Assembly: GCA_902168105.1 (NCBI GenBank)
Contig: CABHOY010000013.1
Span: 124,001-188,000 of the forward strand
Source: an uncultured Flavihumibacter sp.
Lineage (GTDB): Bacteria > Bacteroidota > Bacteroidia > Chitinophagales > Chitinophagaceae
Direction: 5' to 3'
Length of the DNA stretch: 64,000 nucleotides
The notes below the pieces were generated by a model, which was not told where the DNA came from, did no database searches, and was given only the letters and a program-made list of their open reading frames with translations. Of this stretch, positions 1 through 10,082 are shown piece by piece. Positions within the stretch are counted from its first letter, which is position 1. Each line of letters starts with the position of its first letter. A program made the translations under genes and the position numbers.

Positions 1-1559
1 ATGGGCACGGATGTACAGTCGATGCTCCCGCCAGTTACAACATTAGTTTACCTTCAGCAGCTATCGGCTTCACATACACATTGTCTGATTATGCAGGCTA
101 TAATATTTCCTGTAAAGGCAATGATAACGGCTTCGCACAGATCACTGCTACCGGTGGTAACGGTGGTAACTATAACGGGTATATGTATTCGTTGGATAAC
201 GCTCCTTACGGTACCAATCCTCTTATTGAGCACATCACAGCCGGTACACATTATCTGCACGTAAAAGATGGACGTGGCTGTATTATAACAAAACAGATCA
301 ACATGACAGAACCTGCTGCTGTACTGCAACTGACAGTCAGCAGTAAAGAACATGGCGGCTGCGGTGCCGATCCTATCGGGAAGATCATCGTATCCCCTGA
401 AGGTGGTTCTTCGCCTTATACTTATGCTATCGACGATAAGCCCTGGCAGAATGGTCCTGTATTCAACGGACTTATTGCTGAAGACTATAGTCTCAGGGTA
501 AAGGACGCTACCGGCTGTATTACAGGTATTACAACTACATTGACCTCCCTGTATCCCTCATTGTCGGCTACAGCAGATATCACCGATGTGAACTGTTATG
601 GTGAATCCAATGGCGCACTAAGGATCACAGTAAGTGGTGGCGATGGTATTTACGCCTATCAGTGGAATACAGCTGCCATCACAGGAACAGGAGCGGAGAA
701 TATCGTTGCAGGCGATTATGCCGTTACAGTTACAGATAGTAAAGGTTGCAAACAGGTGCTTGCTTATACGGTTTCACAACCGGAGCCATTACAACTGCAG
801 ATCACAGCGCCACATGTGTGTGACGGCTTGAGCGATGGAAGTATCAGCGCCCTTGTAACAGGTGGTACTACACCATGCCAGTATAGTCTTGACCATAGCA
901 GCTGGCTGCCTGCAGGCACATTCTCCGGGCTGCCTTCAGGCAATTACCATATAGCTGTACAGGATGCACATCATTGTGCTGTAGAACAGGATGTAACACT
1001 CGCCAAAGCGAATGTGAAACCTGATATTAACTTCCTGGTAGCTTCCCGCAAGAATGCCTTTGATACACTTGTTGTTAAAGAGATCAACATACCTGCGCCC
1101 GATAATGTAAGCTGGAGTTATCACCCAGCCGCAATATCCCTCGGGAATGAAAACGGTAGTCCGCTTATTAAATTCACTGATCCCGGTACTTACTGGGTGG
1201 AAATGGCGGCCACATTCGGTACCTGCACCTATACGCTCCGTAAAGAACTGGAGATAGGCGTTTATGACCCGAATGCCGGACCAGGTTACAGTGTGCCGGT
1301 ACATGTGATAGATACCGTTACACTATCGCCAAATCCTAACAATGGTAACTTCAACTTTAAAATAAAACTCAACAGGAAACAGCAGATCGTCGCTTATGTA
1401 TACGACATGAATGGCATCATTGCCGGTAAGAAGCAATATGCTCCAACATTACAGGTGGATGATTCTTTTGTTGTCGGAGGTAGTGCCACCGGCACATTCA
1501 TCCTCAGAATTATTACCGAAAGCGAAAGCAAAGACGTGAGGTTTATTATTTCAAGATAA
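1..1559 (+). CDS. SprB-repeat surface protein, C-terminal part (5' end outside window)
   Basis: An open frame runs from the window edge (codons in phase from base 3) to a TAA at 1557-1559, about 518 codons, with no convincing internal start, so this is the C-terminal part of a larger protein. It contains several SprB-type repeats (an NCYGESNGAL-like line followed by SGGDG and YxVTVTDSKGC), which are found in large gliding adhesins of Bacteroidota. The last ~80 residues form a T9SS type A sorting domain: TLSPNPNNGNF, then YDMNGI, then GTFILRI, ending VRFIISR. It is therefore expected to be exported by T9SS and anchored or released at the surface. It is very similar to the C-terminal half of the next gene, so the two are tandem paralogs. 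Ligand and role are unknown. Confidence 0.85.
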   Translation, partial: GHGCTVDAPASYNISLPSAAIGFTYTLSDYAGYNISCKGNDNGFAQITATGGNGGNYNGYMYSLDNAPYGTNPLIEHITAGTHYLHVKDGRGCIITKQINMTEPAAVLQLTVSSKEHGGCGADPIGKIIVSPEGGSSPYTYAIDDKPWQNGPVFNGLIAEDYSLRVKDATGCITGITTTLTSLYPSLSATADITDVNCYGESNGALRITVSGGDGIYAYQWNTAAITGTGAENIVAGDYAVTVTDSKGCKQVLAYTVSQPEPLQLQITAPHVCDGLSDGSISALVTGGTTPCQYSLDHSSWLPAGTFSGLPSGNYHIAVQDAHHCAVEQDVTLAKANVKPDINFLVASRKNAFDTLVVKEINIPAPDNVSWSYHPAAISLGNENGSPLIKFTDPGTYWVEMAATFGTCTYTLRKELEIGVYDPNAGPGYSVPVHVIDTVTLSPNPNNGNFNFKIKLNRKQQIVAYVYDMNGIIAGKKQYAPTLQVDDSFVVGGSATGTFILRIITESESKDVRFIISR

Positions 1560-1603
1560 CACACAGACTGGCTGTTAAAATTCATGTGCTGTGTACTAGT
1601 ACC

Positions 1604-1649
1604 TCATTTAACAAGTACCCGTATTGATTTACAGGTACTTGTTAAATGA
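1604..1649 (+). terminator. 16-bp perfect inverted repeat between the two SprB-type genes
   Basis: Arms 1604-1619 and 1634-1649 are perfectly complementary, with a 14-base loop. A T-rich stretch (CTTTTATTTTTATG) starts about 10 bases after the right arm instead of directly after it. It probably terminates the upstream gene, but an operator or a processed leader of the downstream gene is also possible. Confidence 0.5.
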
Positions 1650-1738
1650 TGTGATATTACTTTTATTTTTATGTGTTTAATGGCTTATATTTAGATGCAT
1701 TTAAGAAAAACAGTACACCGAATATACGCTGTTACCCT

Positions 1739-4700
1739 ATGTCTGTACATCACTCGAACCCTGGTACCACTGCACGGTCATTCCCGTTGACTTTACCGTC
1801 ATGCCGTTTATTTCGCACAAGATATCCTGCGAGGATCATGTTGTTGTTTGCTATGATATGGTCCTGTTTATCGCCTGGCAAAGCAAAGGCGCAGGATTAT
1901 AATCCTTTAGTGGATGTTTTTCTGATCTTCCAGGACGTTAGCAGTGCTATGTATCCGATAGATGCCAACCAGCAACTATATTATCCTAACTTTTATGCCA
2001 TGAACGGCCGCCACCGTTTATATAAAGCAACAGGTGTCAGGTATCCCTTTAATTTAACCTATCTGGGAGCTGGTGTTGAATATTGGCCGGTAATAATAAC
2101 ACAGGAAGATTGGGGGGCAGGTTCGTTATATTATCCTGTTGTAGAGAGCGAATTGGGCAACAATACTTTTCTCACCAGTTTGCCGGCATATAAAGTTACG
2201 CCGCTTATTAATGGAACACCCGATCCGTCATTAGCGGTAATAACCCGTTTTGCCATTCCCATGATCACACCTGCTCCGCTTCAAAGTAGTTCCTTCAATA
2301 AAACGATCTGCGCGAATCAGTCAGTAAACTTTACAGTTGCCGGTAGCACAGTTGGTTCGTCAGATAGATTCATGACAAAAACGGTAGAATGGCAATATTC
2401 GCTTAATGGCGGTGGCTGGCAGGACATGTACGAAACTATTGTAGAAGCCAGGATCACTATTCCTGCTGACGAGATCCCGGAAACGCGTAATGGCAAACAG
2501 ATGGTGAGATTCCAGTACCGTTACAAGATAAAATATGAATCGGCTAGCTTCCCAATGTATTCTCCCTACAGTCCGCCGTCCGATCCTATAGAGATCCTTC
2601 CTGCGCCTCCCAGGCTGACCAGTCTTAATGCGATTGATGAAAAAGCCTCCTGTAAAGGGATGGAGACAGGTTCTATCACTATCCCTGGTAGCGCCATTAT
2701 CAGCGGGTCTTCACAAATGAAATGGCTGCTACGTCCTAATATTGTTACCGGCCCTTGTGACCCCAGCGACCCGAATTCAAATTGTGGTGATATCGATAAA
2801 TGGAGTGACGGCGAGCAGCCTGTTTCAGGAGGCATCAATATTCAGGGATTGGCCGCAAATACATATTCACTCTGGATCCTGAACCCAGGTCAAAATGAAG
2901 GCAACTGTTTTACACCTTATACGATCATTGTTCCCAGCCTGGAAGAACTGAAAATTGCTGAAAGCATAGACCAGCATAAAAATGTGAGCTGTTATAACGG
3001 AAACGATGGCACGATACAGGTAGCAGCTACCGGCGCAGACCCCGATGGTTCCTACACCTTTACACTGTTATATAATAACCAGATCATTGAAGATAATCTG
3101 CCAGGAACAGGGAAAACCAAACGTTGGGATAACCTGCGTACAGGTATCTACAAAGTGCAGGTACGAAACAATACCTGTAATACGGAAGTAGCTGCCACGG
3201 GAGATATCATTATCACTCAACCGCCGCTTGTCAATGCTTATCTGGTAGGTACTTCGCCATTGTGCGTTTCTCCCGGTGACGGTAGTATTGATATACAGGC
3301 CAGTGCAACAGGAGGAACCGTGGCGCATTATGCATTCAATCTTTATCGTAATGACACATTGTTCCTTACATCCGGCCCTGTCACTACAGATCGTTACAAG
3401 TTTACTGATCTGCCAGGAGGTGTCTATAAAGCAGAAGTGCTCAACAGTGATATCAATTGCCCCGGCTGGGATAGTGCTGTTATACTGAGCACACTTGTGC
3501 CACTCTCTGTGAACGTCGCGCCTGTGGATTCCATTAATTGTTACGGCGGAAATGACGGTAGCCTGGTATGCACTGCTATTGGTGGTTCAGGCCTATATGA
3601 ATACACGCTTTCAAAAGATAACGTTCCACTTACTACGAATACGACCGGTAGTTTCTCCGGATTGATTGCAGGCGACTATGCCGTCACTGTTAAGAATCAG
3701 GGTAATACCTGTGACGACAGGGCTGAAAAGATCATTCCTGTCTTTCAGCGTGCGCCTTTGGAAGTAACCCTGGAACAGACTCCAATTAGTTGTTATGGTG
3801 AAACAGATGCTTTGATCAAAACCATAGTGAAAGGCGGTTCAGGCAACTACAGTTATAACTGGCAGGAGCTGAAGAATGGTACCTGGACCGATAATACACG
3901 TTGGTTCAGCACTGATACACAGATTGATAATTTACCTGCCGGTACTTATCGTGTGATCATTACTGATAATAAGGCGGCAGGATGTACCATAACATCCACC
4001 GAAAGCATTGTTCAGATAGCAACAGAGGTGAAGATTGCAGGTATAACAGTTCATGATGCTGTCTGTCTTGCAGAAGGGGCGCACATTGATATGACAGGCG
4101 CAGGAGGTACAGGCGTTTATTTATACGAATGGTCGCTCAACGGCGGACAAACATACGCTCCTTTCACTAATACCACCGACATTCATACAGCAGGTGTTTA
4201 CAAGCTTCGCTTGTCAGATGGTCACGGATGTACTGTGAACGCGCCTGCGACCTACGAGATTATTCTGCCATCTGCGCCGGTTAGCTTTACCTACACATTG
4301 TCCGACTATGTGGGCTTTAACATCTCCTGTAAAGGAAATGATAATGGCTTCGCACAGATCACAGCTACTGGTGGTAACGGTGGTAACTATAACGGGTATA
4401 TGTATTCGTTGGATAATGATCCTTATAGTACAAACCCGCTTGTAGAGCATATCACTGCCGGTACACATTATCTCCATGTGAAAGATGGACGCGGATGTAT
4501 TATAACAAAGCAGATCAACATGACAGAACCGGCCGCTATACTGGGATTAACTGTTAGCAGTAAAGAACACGGCGGCTGCGGTGCCGATCCTATCGGACAG
4601 ATCACCGTATCGCCAGATGGTGGTACTTCGCCTTATACCTACGCGATTGATGATAAGCCCTGGCAGAACGATCCTGTATTCAACAATCTTATCGCAAATG

Positions 4701-5776
4701 ACTACCAGCTCAGCATCAAGGATGCGGCAGGTTGTATTACAGATATCACCACAACACTTACTTCCCGGTATCCTTCTTTGTCGGCCACGGCAGATATCAC
4801 AGCGGTGAACTGTTACGGAGAATCGAATGGGGCATTACAGATACAGGTAAGTGGAGGAGATGGCAATTACAGTTACCAATGGAGTACCGCTGCTATTACC
4901 GGCACAGGTGCGGAAGATCTTGTAGCGGGCGAGTATACCGTTACTGTAACGGATAGTAAAGGTTGCAGACAGGTACTTACTTATGCCGTTTCACAACCGG
5001 AGCCTGTACACATGGAAGTCACAGCGCCCGCTGTGTGTGACGGTTTGAGTGATGGAACGATCAGTGCACTTGTAACTGGTGGTACTACACCTTACCAATA
5101 TAGTCTTGATCATAGCAGCTGGCAGCCTGCAGGTACATTCTCCGGACTGACAGCCGGCAGTTACGATATTGCTGTACAGGATGCCCATAATTGTGCAGTA
5201 AACCAGGACGTAACACTCAGCAAGGCAAATGTCAAACCTGATATCAACTTCCTGGTGGCTTCCCGCAAGAATGCCTTTGATACGCTTGTCATAAAGGAAA
5301 TCAACGTACCAGCTCCCGATCGCGTAAGCTGGAGTTACGATCCGGCCGCTGTACTGCTGGGAAGTGAAAATGGCACGCCGCTTATTAAATTCACTGATCC
5401 CGGAAATTACTGGGTTGAAATGGCCGCTACGTTCGGTTCCTGTACTTATACATTGCGTAAAGAACTGGAGATAGGGAAGTATGATCCGAATGCAGGACCA
5501 GGTTATAGCATGCCGGTACATGTAATAGACACGGTGACATTATCGCCTAATCCTAACAACGGTAACTTCAACTTCAAAATAAAACTCAACAGGAAACAAC
5601 AGATCGTCGCTTATGTATATGACATGAATGGCATTATAGCCGGTAAAAAGCAATATGCACCGACATTACAGGTGGATGATTCATTCTCTGTAGGAGGATC
5701 TACAACAGGCACATTCATCCTCAGGATTATTACAGAAAGTGAAAGCAGGGATGTGAGGTTCATCATTTCCAGGTAA
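1739..5776 (+). CDS. SprB-repeat surface protein with T9SS sorting domain
   Basis: The protein has about 1,345 residues. I chose the ATG at 1739 because a signal peptide then follows: a basic n-region, a hydrophobic core (LLFAMIWSCLSPG) and an AKAQ cleavage site around residue 34. An upstream GTG at 1673 and an ATG at 1838 (directly at the hydrophobic core) are alternatives. After a unique N-terminal region of ~190 residues come many SprB-type repeats, recognisable by SCxxGNDG or NCYGGNDGS followed by GGSG and GDYAVTVK. The protein ends in a T9SS type A sorting domain (TLSPNPNNGNF to VRFIISR). SprB-family proteins are mobile or fixed adhesins of gliding Bacteroidota; this one is much smaller than Flavobacterium SprB, so adhesin is an inference. 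The last ~518 residues closely match the protein encoded immediately upstream. Confidence 0.85.
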   Translation: MSVHHSNPGTTARSFPLTLPSCRLFRTRYPARIMLLFAMIWSCLSPGKAKAQDYNPLVDVFLIFQDVSSAMYPIDANQQLYYPNFYAMNGRHRLYKATGVRYPFNLTYLGAGVEYWPVIITQEDWGAGSLYYPVVESELGNNTFLTSLPAYKVTPLINGTPDPSLAVITRFAIPMITPAPLQSSSFNKTICANQSVNFTVAGSTVGSSDRFMTKTVEWQYSLNGGGWQDMYETIVEARITIPADEIPETRNGKQMVRFQYRYKIKYESASFPMYSPYSPPSDPIEILPAPPRLTSLNAIDEKASCKGMETGSITIPGSAIISGSSQMKWLLRPNIVTGPCDPSDPNSNCGDIDKWSDGEQPVSGGINIQGLAANTYSLWILNPGQNEGNCFTPYTIIVPSLEELKIAESIDQHKNVSCYNGNDGTIQVAATGADPDGSYTFTLLYNNQIIEDNLPGTGKTKRWDNLRTGIYKVQVRNNTCNTEVAATGDIIITQPPLVNAYLVGTSPLCVSPGDGSIDIQASATGGTVAHYAFNLYRNDTLFLTSGPVTTDRYKFTDLPGGVYKAEVLNSDINCPGWDSAVILSTLVPLSVNVAPVDSINCYGGNDGSLVCTAIGGSGLYEYTLSKDNVPLTTNTTGSFSGLIAGDYAVTVKNQGNTCDDRAEKIIPVFQRAPLEVTLEQTPISCYGETDALIKTIVKGGSGNYSYNWQELKNGTWTDNTRWFSTDTQIDNLPAGTYRVIITDNKAAGCTITSTESIVQIATEVKIAGITVHDAVCLAEGAHIDMTGAGGTGVYLYEWSLNGGQTYAPFTNTTDIHTAGVYKLRLSDGHGCTVNAPATYEIILPSAPVSFTYTLSDYVGFNISCKGNDNGFAQITATGGNGGNYNGYMYSLDNDPYSTNPLVEHITAGTHYLHVKDGRGCIITKQINMTEPAAILGLTVSSKEHGGCGADPIGQITVSPDGGTSPYTYAIDDKPWQNDPVFNNLIANDYQLSIKDAAGCITDITTTLTSRYPSLSATADITAVNCYGESNGALQIQVSGGDGNYSYQWSTAAITGTGAEDLVAGEYTVTVTDSKGCRQVLTYAVSQPEPVHMEVTAPAVCDGLSDGTISALVTGGTTPYQYSLDHSSWQPAGTFSGLTAGSYDIAVQDAHNCAVNQDVTLSKANVKPDINFLVASRKNAFDTLVIKEINVPAPDRVSWSYDPAAVLLGSENGTPLIKFTDPGNYWVEMAATFGSCTYTLRKELEIGKYDPNAGPGYSMPVHVIDTVTLSPNPNNGNFNFKIKLNRKQQIVAYVYDMNGIIAGKKQYAPTLQVDDSFSVGGSTTGTFILRIITESESRDVRFIISR

Positions 5777-5798
5777 CAAATAAGATACATCGCATAAA

Positions 5799-5828
5799 GA
5801 AAAAGTCTGCCAAACGGCAGACTTTTTC
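5799..5828. terminator. Bidirectional terminator between convergent genes
   Basis: A 13-bp perfect stem (5799-5811 with 5816-5828) closes a 4-base AAAC loop. There is an A-run on the left side and a T-run on the right, so it can stop both the SprB-type gene and the converging efflux operon. Confidence 0.8.
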
Positions 5829-5851
5829 AGTTACATGTGCACAGTACCCAA

Positions 5852-8800
5852 TCAATCCATTTTCTGTCCTACCTTTCTGTAACCGAGGTAGAAGAACAAT
5901 GGGAACACCAGCAGCGTGAGTATAGTGGCAGTGATCAAGCCACCAATAACTACGATCGCCAAAGGTTTGGAAGTCTCAGAACCAATACCCTTGGATAACG
6001 CTGCTGGCAATAAGCCGATAGCTGCCATCAACGCCGTCATAACCACGGGGCGTATCCTTGTACGTACCCCATCACGTATTGCTATTTCAAGAGTGTGATG
6101 ATTAAATTCGCGCCGCTTCACCATCTGCATATTATTCTTGAAGACCGATATCAGTATTACGCCGTTTTGTATACAGATACCGAACAATGCAATGAACCCG
6201 ATACCGGCAGAGATACTGAAGTTAGTACCTGTTATCAGTAAAGCGGCGATGCCCCCTATAATTGCAAATGGCACGTTTAATAACACCATCCCTGCGTCCT
6301 TAACGTTTCCGAACATGATGAACAGGATCAGGAAGATGATCAGGAGGCTGATAGGCACTACCTGCGTCAGGCGTTTGGTTGCACGCTGCTGGTTTTCGAA
6401 GTCGCCAGCCCACTGCATTTCATAGCCCTTGTCCAATTTTACTTGTTTATCGACTTTGCCCTGCGCTTCTGCAATAACGCTTCCCATATCACGTCCCCGG
6501 ATAGAGAATTTAACGGCCGTATACCGTCTGTTATCGTCCCTGAAAATAATGCTCGGTCCCGTCAATGTCCGGATCGTGGCAATGTTCTTAATAGGCACCC
6601 TTGCGCCGCGTAGGGTAGGGACCATTAAATTACTGATTGCTTCTGCGTTGTTGCGGTATTTCTCTTCATAACGTAAACGCAACTGGAATTTGCGCTCTCC
6701 CTCGTAAATTTGCGTAATAGCCTTACCGCCGATCGCCATTTCAATGATAGCGTTCGCGTCCGCTGTAGTAACGCCATAAAGCGCCATTTTATTTTCGTCG
6801 AGATCAATTCTCATTTCAGGTTGACCAATATTTCTGATAACACCCAGATCTTCAACGCCCTCGATTTTTTTCATGATCTCATAGACCTGATTGGCTTTAG
6901 CCTCCGTGTACGTAAGACTATCCCCGTAGATCTTCACACACAGCGAACCTTTCACGCCCGATACCGCCTCTTCGACATTGTCCATTATGGGTTGCGAGAA
7001 GTTCAGGTTCACTCCCGGGTATACCTCCAGCTGTTTCTGCATCTTATCGATCAGCTCTTCTTTTGTCATACCGCTCTTCCATTGCTTCTTCGGATAGATA
7101 TCTACATGGAACTCAATGTTATAAAAACCGGTAGCATCCGTCCCGTCATTCGGACGCCCTGTTTGGGACATCACCTGCTTGACTTCAGGGAATGCCAGGA
7201 TAATGCGGCGCATCTTGTTAGCTAATACTTTAGACTCATCCAACGAAACACTCAGCGGACAAGTAGCCCTGATATAGATCGCTCCTTCATCCAGCTCGGG
7301 TAGGAATTCACTTCCCAGGAACTTGAAACTGAACAGGCCAACTGCTACCAGCGCCGCTGCTATAACAAGTGTCATACGTTTATTACGATAGGTGCGCGAA
7401 AAGAGCTTCATCACACCATTTGTAATTGCTTCCACAAATACATTGTGTTTCTCTCTTACGTTCTTTCGCAACAGGATGCTGCTCAGTAATGGGATGAGCG
7501 TCAGCGTAAGCAGCAATGCGCCCAGCAATGCAAAACCTAATGTCCAGGCCAGGGGCGAGAACATTTTACCTTCCACTTTCTCGAAAGAGAAAATAGGTAG
7601 TAAGCCGGCAATGATGATCAGTTTCGAGAAGAATATCGCCTTACCCAGTTCTCCACCGGTGTTCTTGATCATCCCCAGTTTCGACAGCTTATTAAATCGC
7701 TCCATCCCCAGCTGATGCTGCTTATGGTCAAGCAATACAAAGATGCCCTCCACCATTACGACGGCGCCGTCAATGATAATACCGAAGTCAATCGCCCCCA
7801 TCGATAACAGGTTTGCCGACATACCTTTCAGCGTCAGGCAGATGAATGCAAATAACAATGCCAGCGGTATCACGATGGCCACGATAACGGTAGTACGCCA
7901 GTCGGCCATGAACAGGAACACGATCACCGTTACAAAGATGATCCCTTCCAGCATGTTATGTAACACCGTATGGGTGGCAAATTCTATCAGGTTGTCACGG
8001 TTGTAAAAAGTGTTGATCTTCACATCGGAAGGCAACACCTTTTCATTCAGGTAGTCAATCCTTTCCTGCACACGTTTGATCACTTCACTGGGGTTTTCTC
8101 CCTTGCGCATCACAATGATGCCTTCCACTACATCGTTCTGTTTGTCGCGGCCTACCTGGCCCAGGCGGGGCAGTGCGGATACGTCCACCTGCGCAATATC
8201 CTTCACGAGGATAGGCGTATTGTTAATGTTGTCGACAATGATATTTCCTATTTCTTCCGCATTGTTCAGCAGCCCGATGCCGCGTACAACATAAGCCTGC
8301 GAATTGTCTACGATCACATCGCCCCCTACATTGATATTACTTTTGGAGATAGCATTGTAAACATCCAGCGGTGTAATATCATATGAGGCCAGCTTCTGCG
8401 GATTGACAGTGATCTCATAGGTCTTCACTTCACCTCCAAAACTCACTACGTCGCCAACACCGGGAACATTCAGCAGGCGGCGTTCTATCACCCAGTCCTG
8501 CAATGTTTTCAGCTCCTTAACTGTTTTTGTTTTACTGTCCAGCGTATAACGGAAGATCTCTCCCGTAGGCCCTGTAGGCGGCTGTACGTCCGGTTCGGCA
8601 CCATCAGGTACTTCCACGTCGCGCAGCATGTTGTTGACCTGTTGACGCGCAAAGGCATCATCCACATTATCGTCAAAGATCACTTTCACTACCGATAGCC
8701 CGAATACAGTGGTAGAACGTACAGACGTTTTTTTCTGTACAGGGTTCATGGCTATTTCAATGGGAACGGTCACAAATTTCTCTACTTCTTCGGCGCTTCT

Positions 8801-8974
8801 GCCAGGCCATTGTGTAATGATGGTGATCTGTGTATTTGTTACATCCGGGAATGCTTCGATAGGTATGTTCCTGAATGCAATTATCCCCCATATGATCAGG
8901 ACAATTGTGGCAAAACCTATGAAGAGCCTGTTCTTCAGCGAAAAGGCAATGACTGATTTTATTATCTTCTGCAT
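5852..8974 (-). CDS. Heavy-metal RND efflux pump, CzcA/CusA family
   Basis: This is the inner-membrane proton-driven pump of a tripartite metal exporter. At 1,040 residues it has the usual size of the HME-RND family. A first membrane helix (residues ~13-34) precedes the periplasmic porter domain. The fourth-helix signature is visible as DFG at 396-398 and DGAVVMVEG at 402-410, which resembles the Zn/Co/Cd (CzcA) type more than the CusA copper/silver type; the usual final Asn of VEN is Gly here. A second helix bundle lies at ~860-1,030. It is the last gene of an operon, 14 bases after the adaptor gene. The exact metal cannot be read from sequence alone. Confidence 0.93.
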   Translation of the reverse strand: MQKIIKSVIAFSLKNRLFIGFATIVLIIWGIIAFRNIPIEAFPDVTNTQITIITQWPGRSAEEVEKFVTVPIEIAMNPVQKKTSVRSTTVFGLSVVKVIFDDNVDDAFARQQVNNMLRDVEVPDGAEPDVQPPTGPTGEIFRYTLDSKTKTVKELKTLQDWVIERRLLNVPGVGDVVSFGGEVKTYEITVNPQKLASYDITPLDVYNAISKSNINVGGDVIVDNSQAYVVRGIGLLNNAEEIGNIIVDNINNTPILVKDIAQVDVSALPRLGQVGRDKQNDVVEGIIVMRKGENPSEVIKRVQERIDYLNEKVLPSDVKINTFYNRDNLIEFATHTVLHNMLEGIIFVTVIVFLFMADWRTTVIVAIVIPLALLFAFICLTLKGMSANLLSMGAIDFGIIIDGAVVMVEGIFVLLDHKQHQLGMERFNKLSKLGMIKNTGGELGKAIFFSKLIIIAGLLPIFSFEKVEGKMFSPLAWTLGFALLGALLLTLTLIPLLSSILLRKNVREKHNVFVEAITNGVMKLFSRTYRNKRMTLVIAAALVAVGLFSFKFLGSEFLPELDEGAIYIRATCPLSVSLDESKVLANKMRRIILAFPEVKQVMSQTGRPNDGTDATGFYNIEFHVDIYPKKQWKSGMTKEELIDKMQKQLEVYPGVNLNFSQPIMDNVEEAVSGVKGSLCVKIYGDSLTYTEAKANQVYEIMKKIEGVEDLGVIRNIGQPEMRIDLDENKMALYGVTTADANAIIEMAIGGKAITQIYEGERKFQLRLRYEEKYRNNAEAISNLMVPTLRGARVPIKNIATIRTLTGPSIIFRDDNRRYTAVKFSIRGRDMGSVIAEAQGKVDKQVKLDKGYEMQWAGDFENQQRATKRLTQVVPISLLIIFLILFIMFGNVKDAGMVLLNVPFAIIGGIAALLITGTNFSISAGIGFIALFGICIQNGVILISVFKNNMQMVKRREFNHHTLEIAIRDGVRTRIRPVVMTALMAAIGLLPAALSKGIGSETSKPLAIVVIGGLITATILTLLVFPLFFYLGYRKVGQKMD

Positions 8975-8988
8975 AAGGCGTTGCTTGG

Positions 8989-10065
8989 CTAGTTAAGGTT
9001 AAGGGCATCATAAATAAAAACCTGTGAGCTGGTAACAACCAGTTCTCCTTCCTGCAAACCGGATATAAAAGCACGGTCGTCGATCCTGCGTAGCAGGTTG
9101 ATCTGCCGTATTTCCAGGCCAGTAGGTTTCTTTACGATCACATACTGTTTACTGTTGTCCATCACCATTGCTTTGGCCGGAATGCTCAGAATAGCTCCTG
9201 TAGGTTTGGCGCTTACTTTAACAGTAGCAAACATCTCCGGCTTCAGTTCCCCGTTGGTATTAGGCATGCTGATACGTACCTGCATGGTACGGTTAGCAGG
9301 GTCCAGCACATTGTATACTTTGTCTATTTTGCCCTGGTATTCCTTATCGGAGTTTGACAGTGTCTTTACTGTTACATCATCGCCCAGGCGAATATTTGCA
9401 ATGTCTGACTCATACACGTTTGCAATGATCCATACGGTGGATAGATCTGCAATGGTGAAGAGACTGTTGTTATTATCCTGCCGTACTTCGGAATTGTTAG
9501 AGATATTTTTTTCGATCACATAACCGTTGATGGGCGCTTTCAGTGTATAGGCCGCACTGCTGCCGCCTGTAATATTAGCAACCTGACGTGCCCTGTTCAG
9601 TTCTGATTGTGCCTTCTTGTATTCAATCTGCGCAGAAAGGTAATCCTGTTGTGTGGCCAGGCCTCCCTCAAAGAGCGATTTCTGTGTTTCCACGCTCTTC
9701 TTTGCCATTTCAACACTTGATTCCGCAATGGATACATCGTTAGTAATACCGGCTACTTCAGAGCTTTGTAATATAGCCAGTATCTGACCCTGTTTTACAT
9801 AGTCGCCCAGTTCCACCTGCACACTTTTTATCTTACCGCTTACGAGGGCATATACTTTAGATTCCTTGCTTTCATCCGGTTGTATCTTACCATTCAATTT
9901 TATATTTTCTGATGGCTCTTCCATCTTCGCAGCAGCAGTTTCTACATTTTTGAACAGGCTATCGGAAATAGCGGCATCGTCTTTTTTAACCTCCGGTTCA
10001 TGCGAGCCGCAGGCTGACAGCATGCATACAAAAGCAACGGGAAGGATATATATAAATGGTTTCAT
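8989..10065 (-). CDS. RND efflux periplasmic adaptor lipoprotein (CzcB/CusB type)
   Basis: This 358-residue membrane-fusion protein bridges the pump to the outer-membrane channel. It has a lipoprotein signal with lipobox LSAC (Cys19), so it should be anchored in the inner membrane. The order is a barrel-sandwich half (ESKVYALVSGKIKSVQV, ~69-85), a GDYVKQGQILA lipoyl-like edge, an alpha-helical hairpin (~105-160), a second lipoyl half (APINGYVIEKN) and a beta-barrel domain (~205-280). It has no CusF-like or N-terminal metal-binding extension. It sits between the channel gene (17-base gap) and the pump gene (14-base gap), which supports co-transcription. Confidence 0.93.
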   Translation of the reverse strand: MKPFIYILPVAFVCMLSACGSHEPEVKKDDAAISDSLFKNVETAAAKMEEPSENIKLNGKIQPDESKESKVYALVSGKIKSVQVELGDYVKQGQILAILQSSEVAGITNDVSIAESSVEMAKKSVETQKSLFEGGLATQQDYLSAQIEYKKAQSELNRARQVANITGGSSAAYTLKAPINGYVIEKNISNNSEVRQDNNNSLFTIADLSTVWIIANVYESDIANIRLGDDVTVKTLSNSDKEYQGKIDKVYNVLDPANRTMQVRISMPNTNGELKPEMFATVKVSAKPTGAILSIPAKAMVMDNSKQYVIVKKPTGLEIRQINLLRRIDDRAFISGLQEGELVVTSSQVFIYDALNLN

Positions 10066-10082
10066 GACTATTTCTGTTATTG

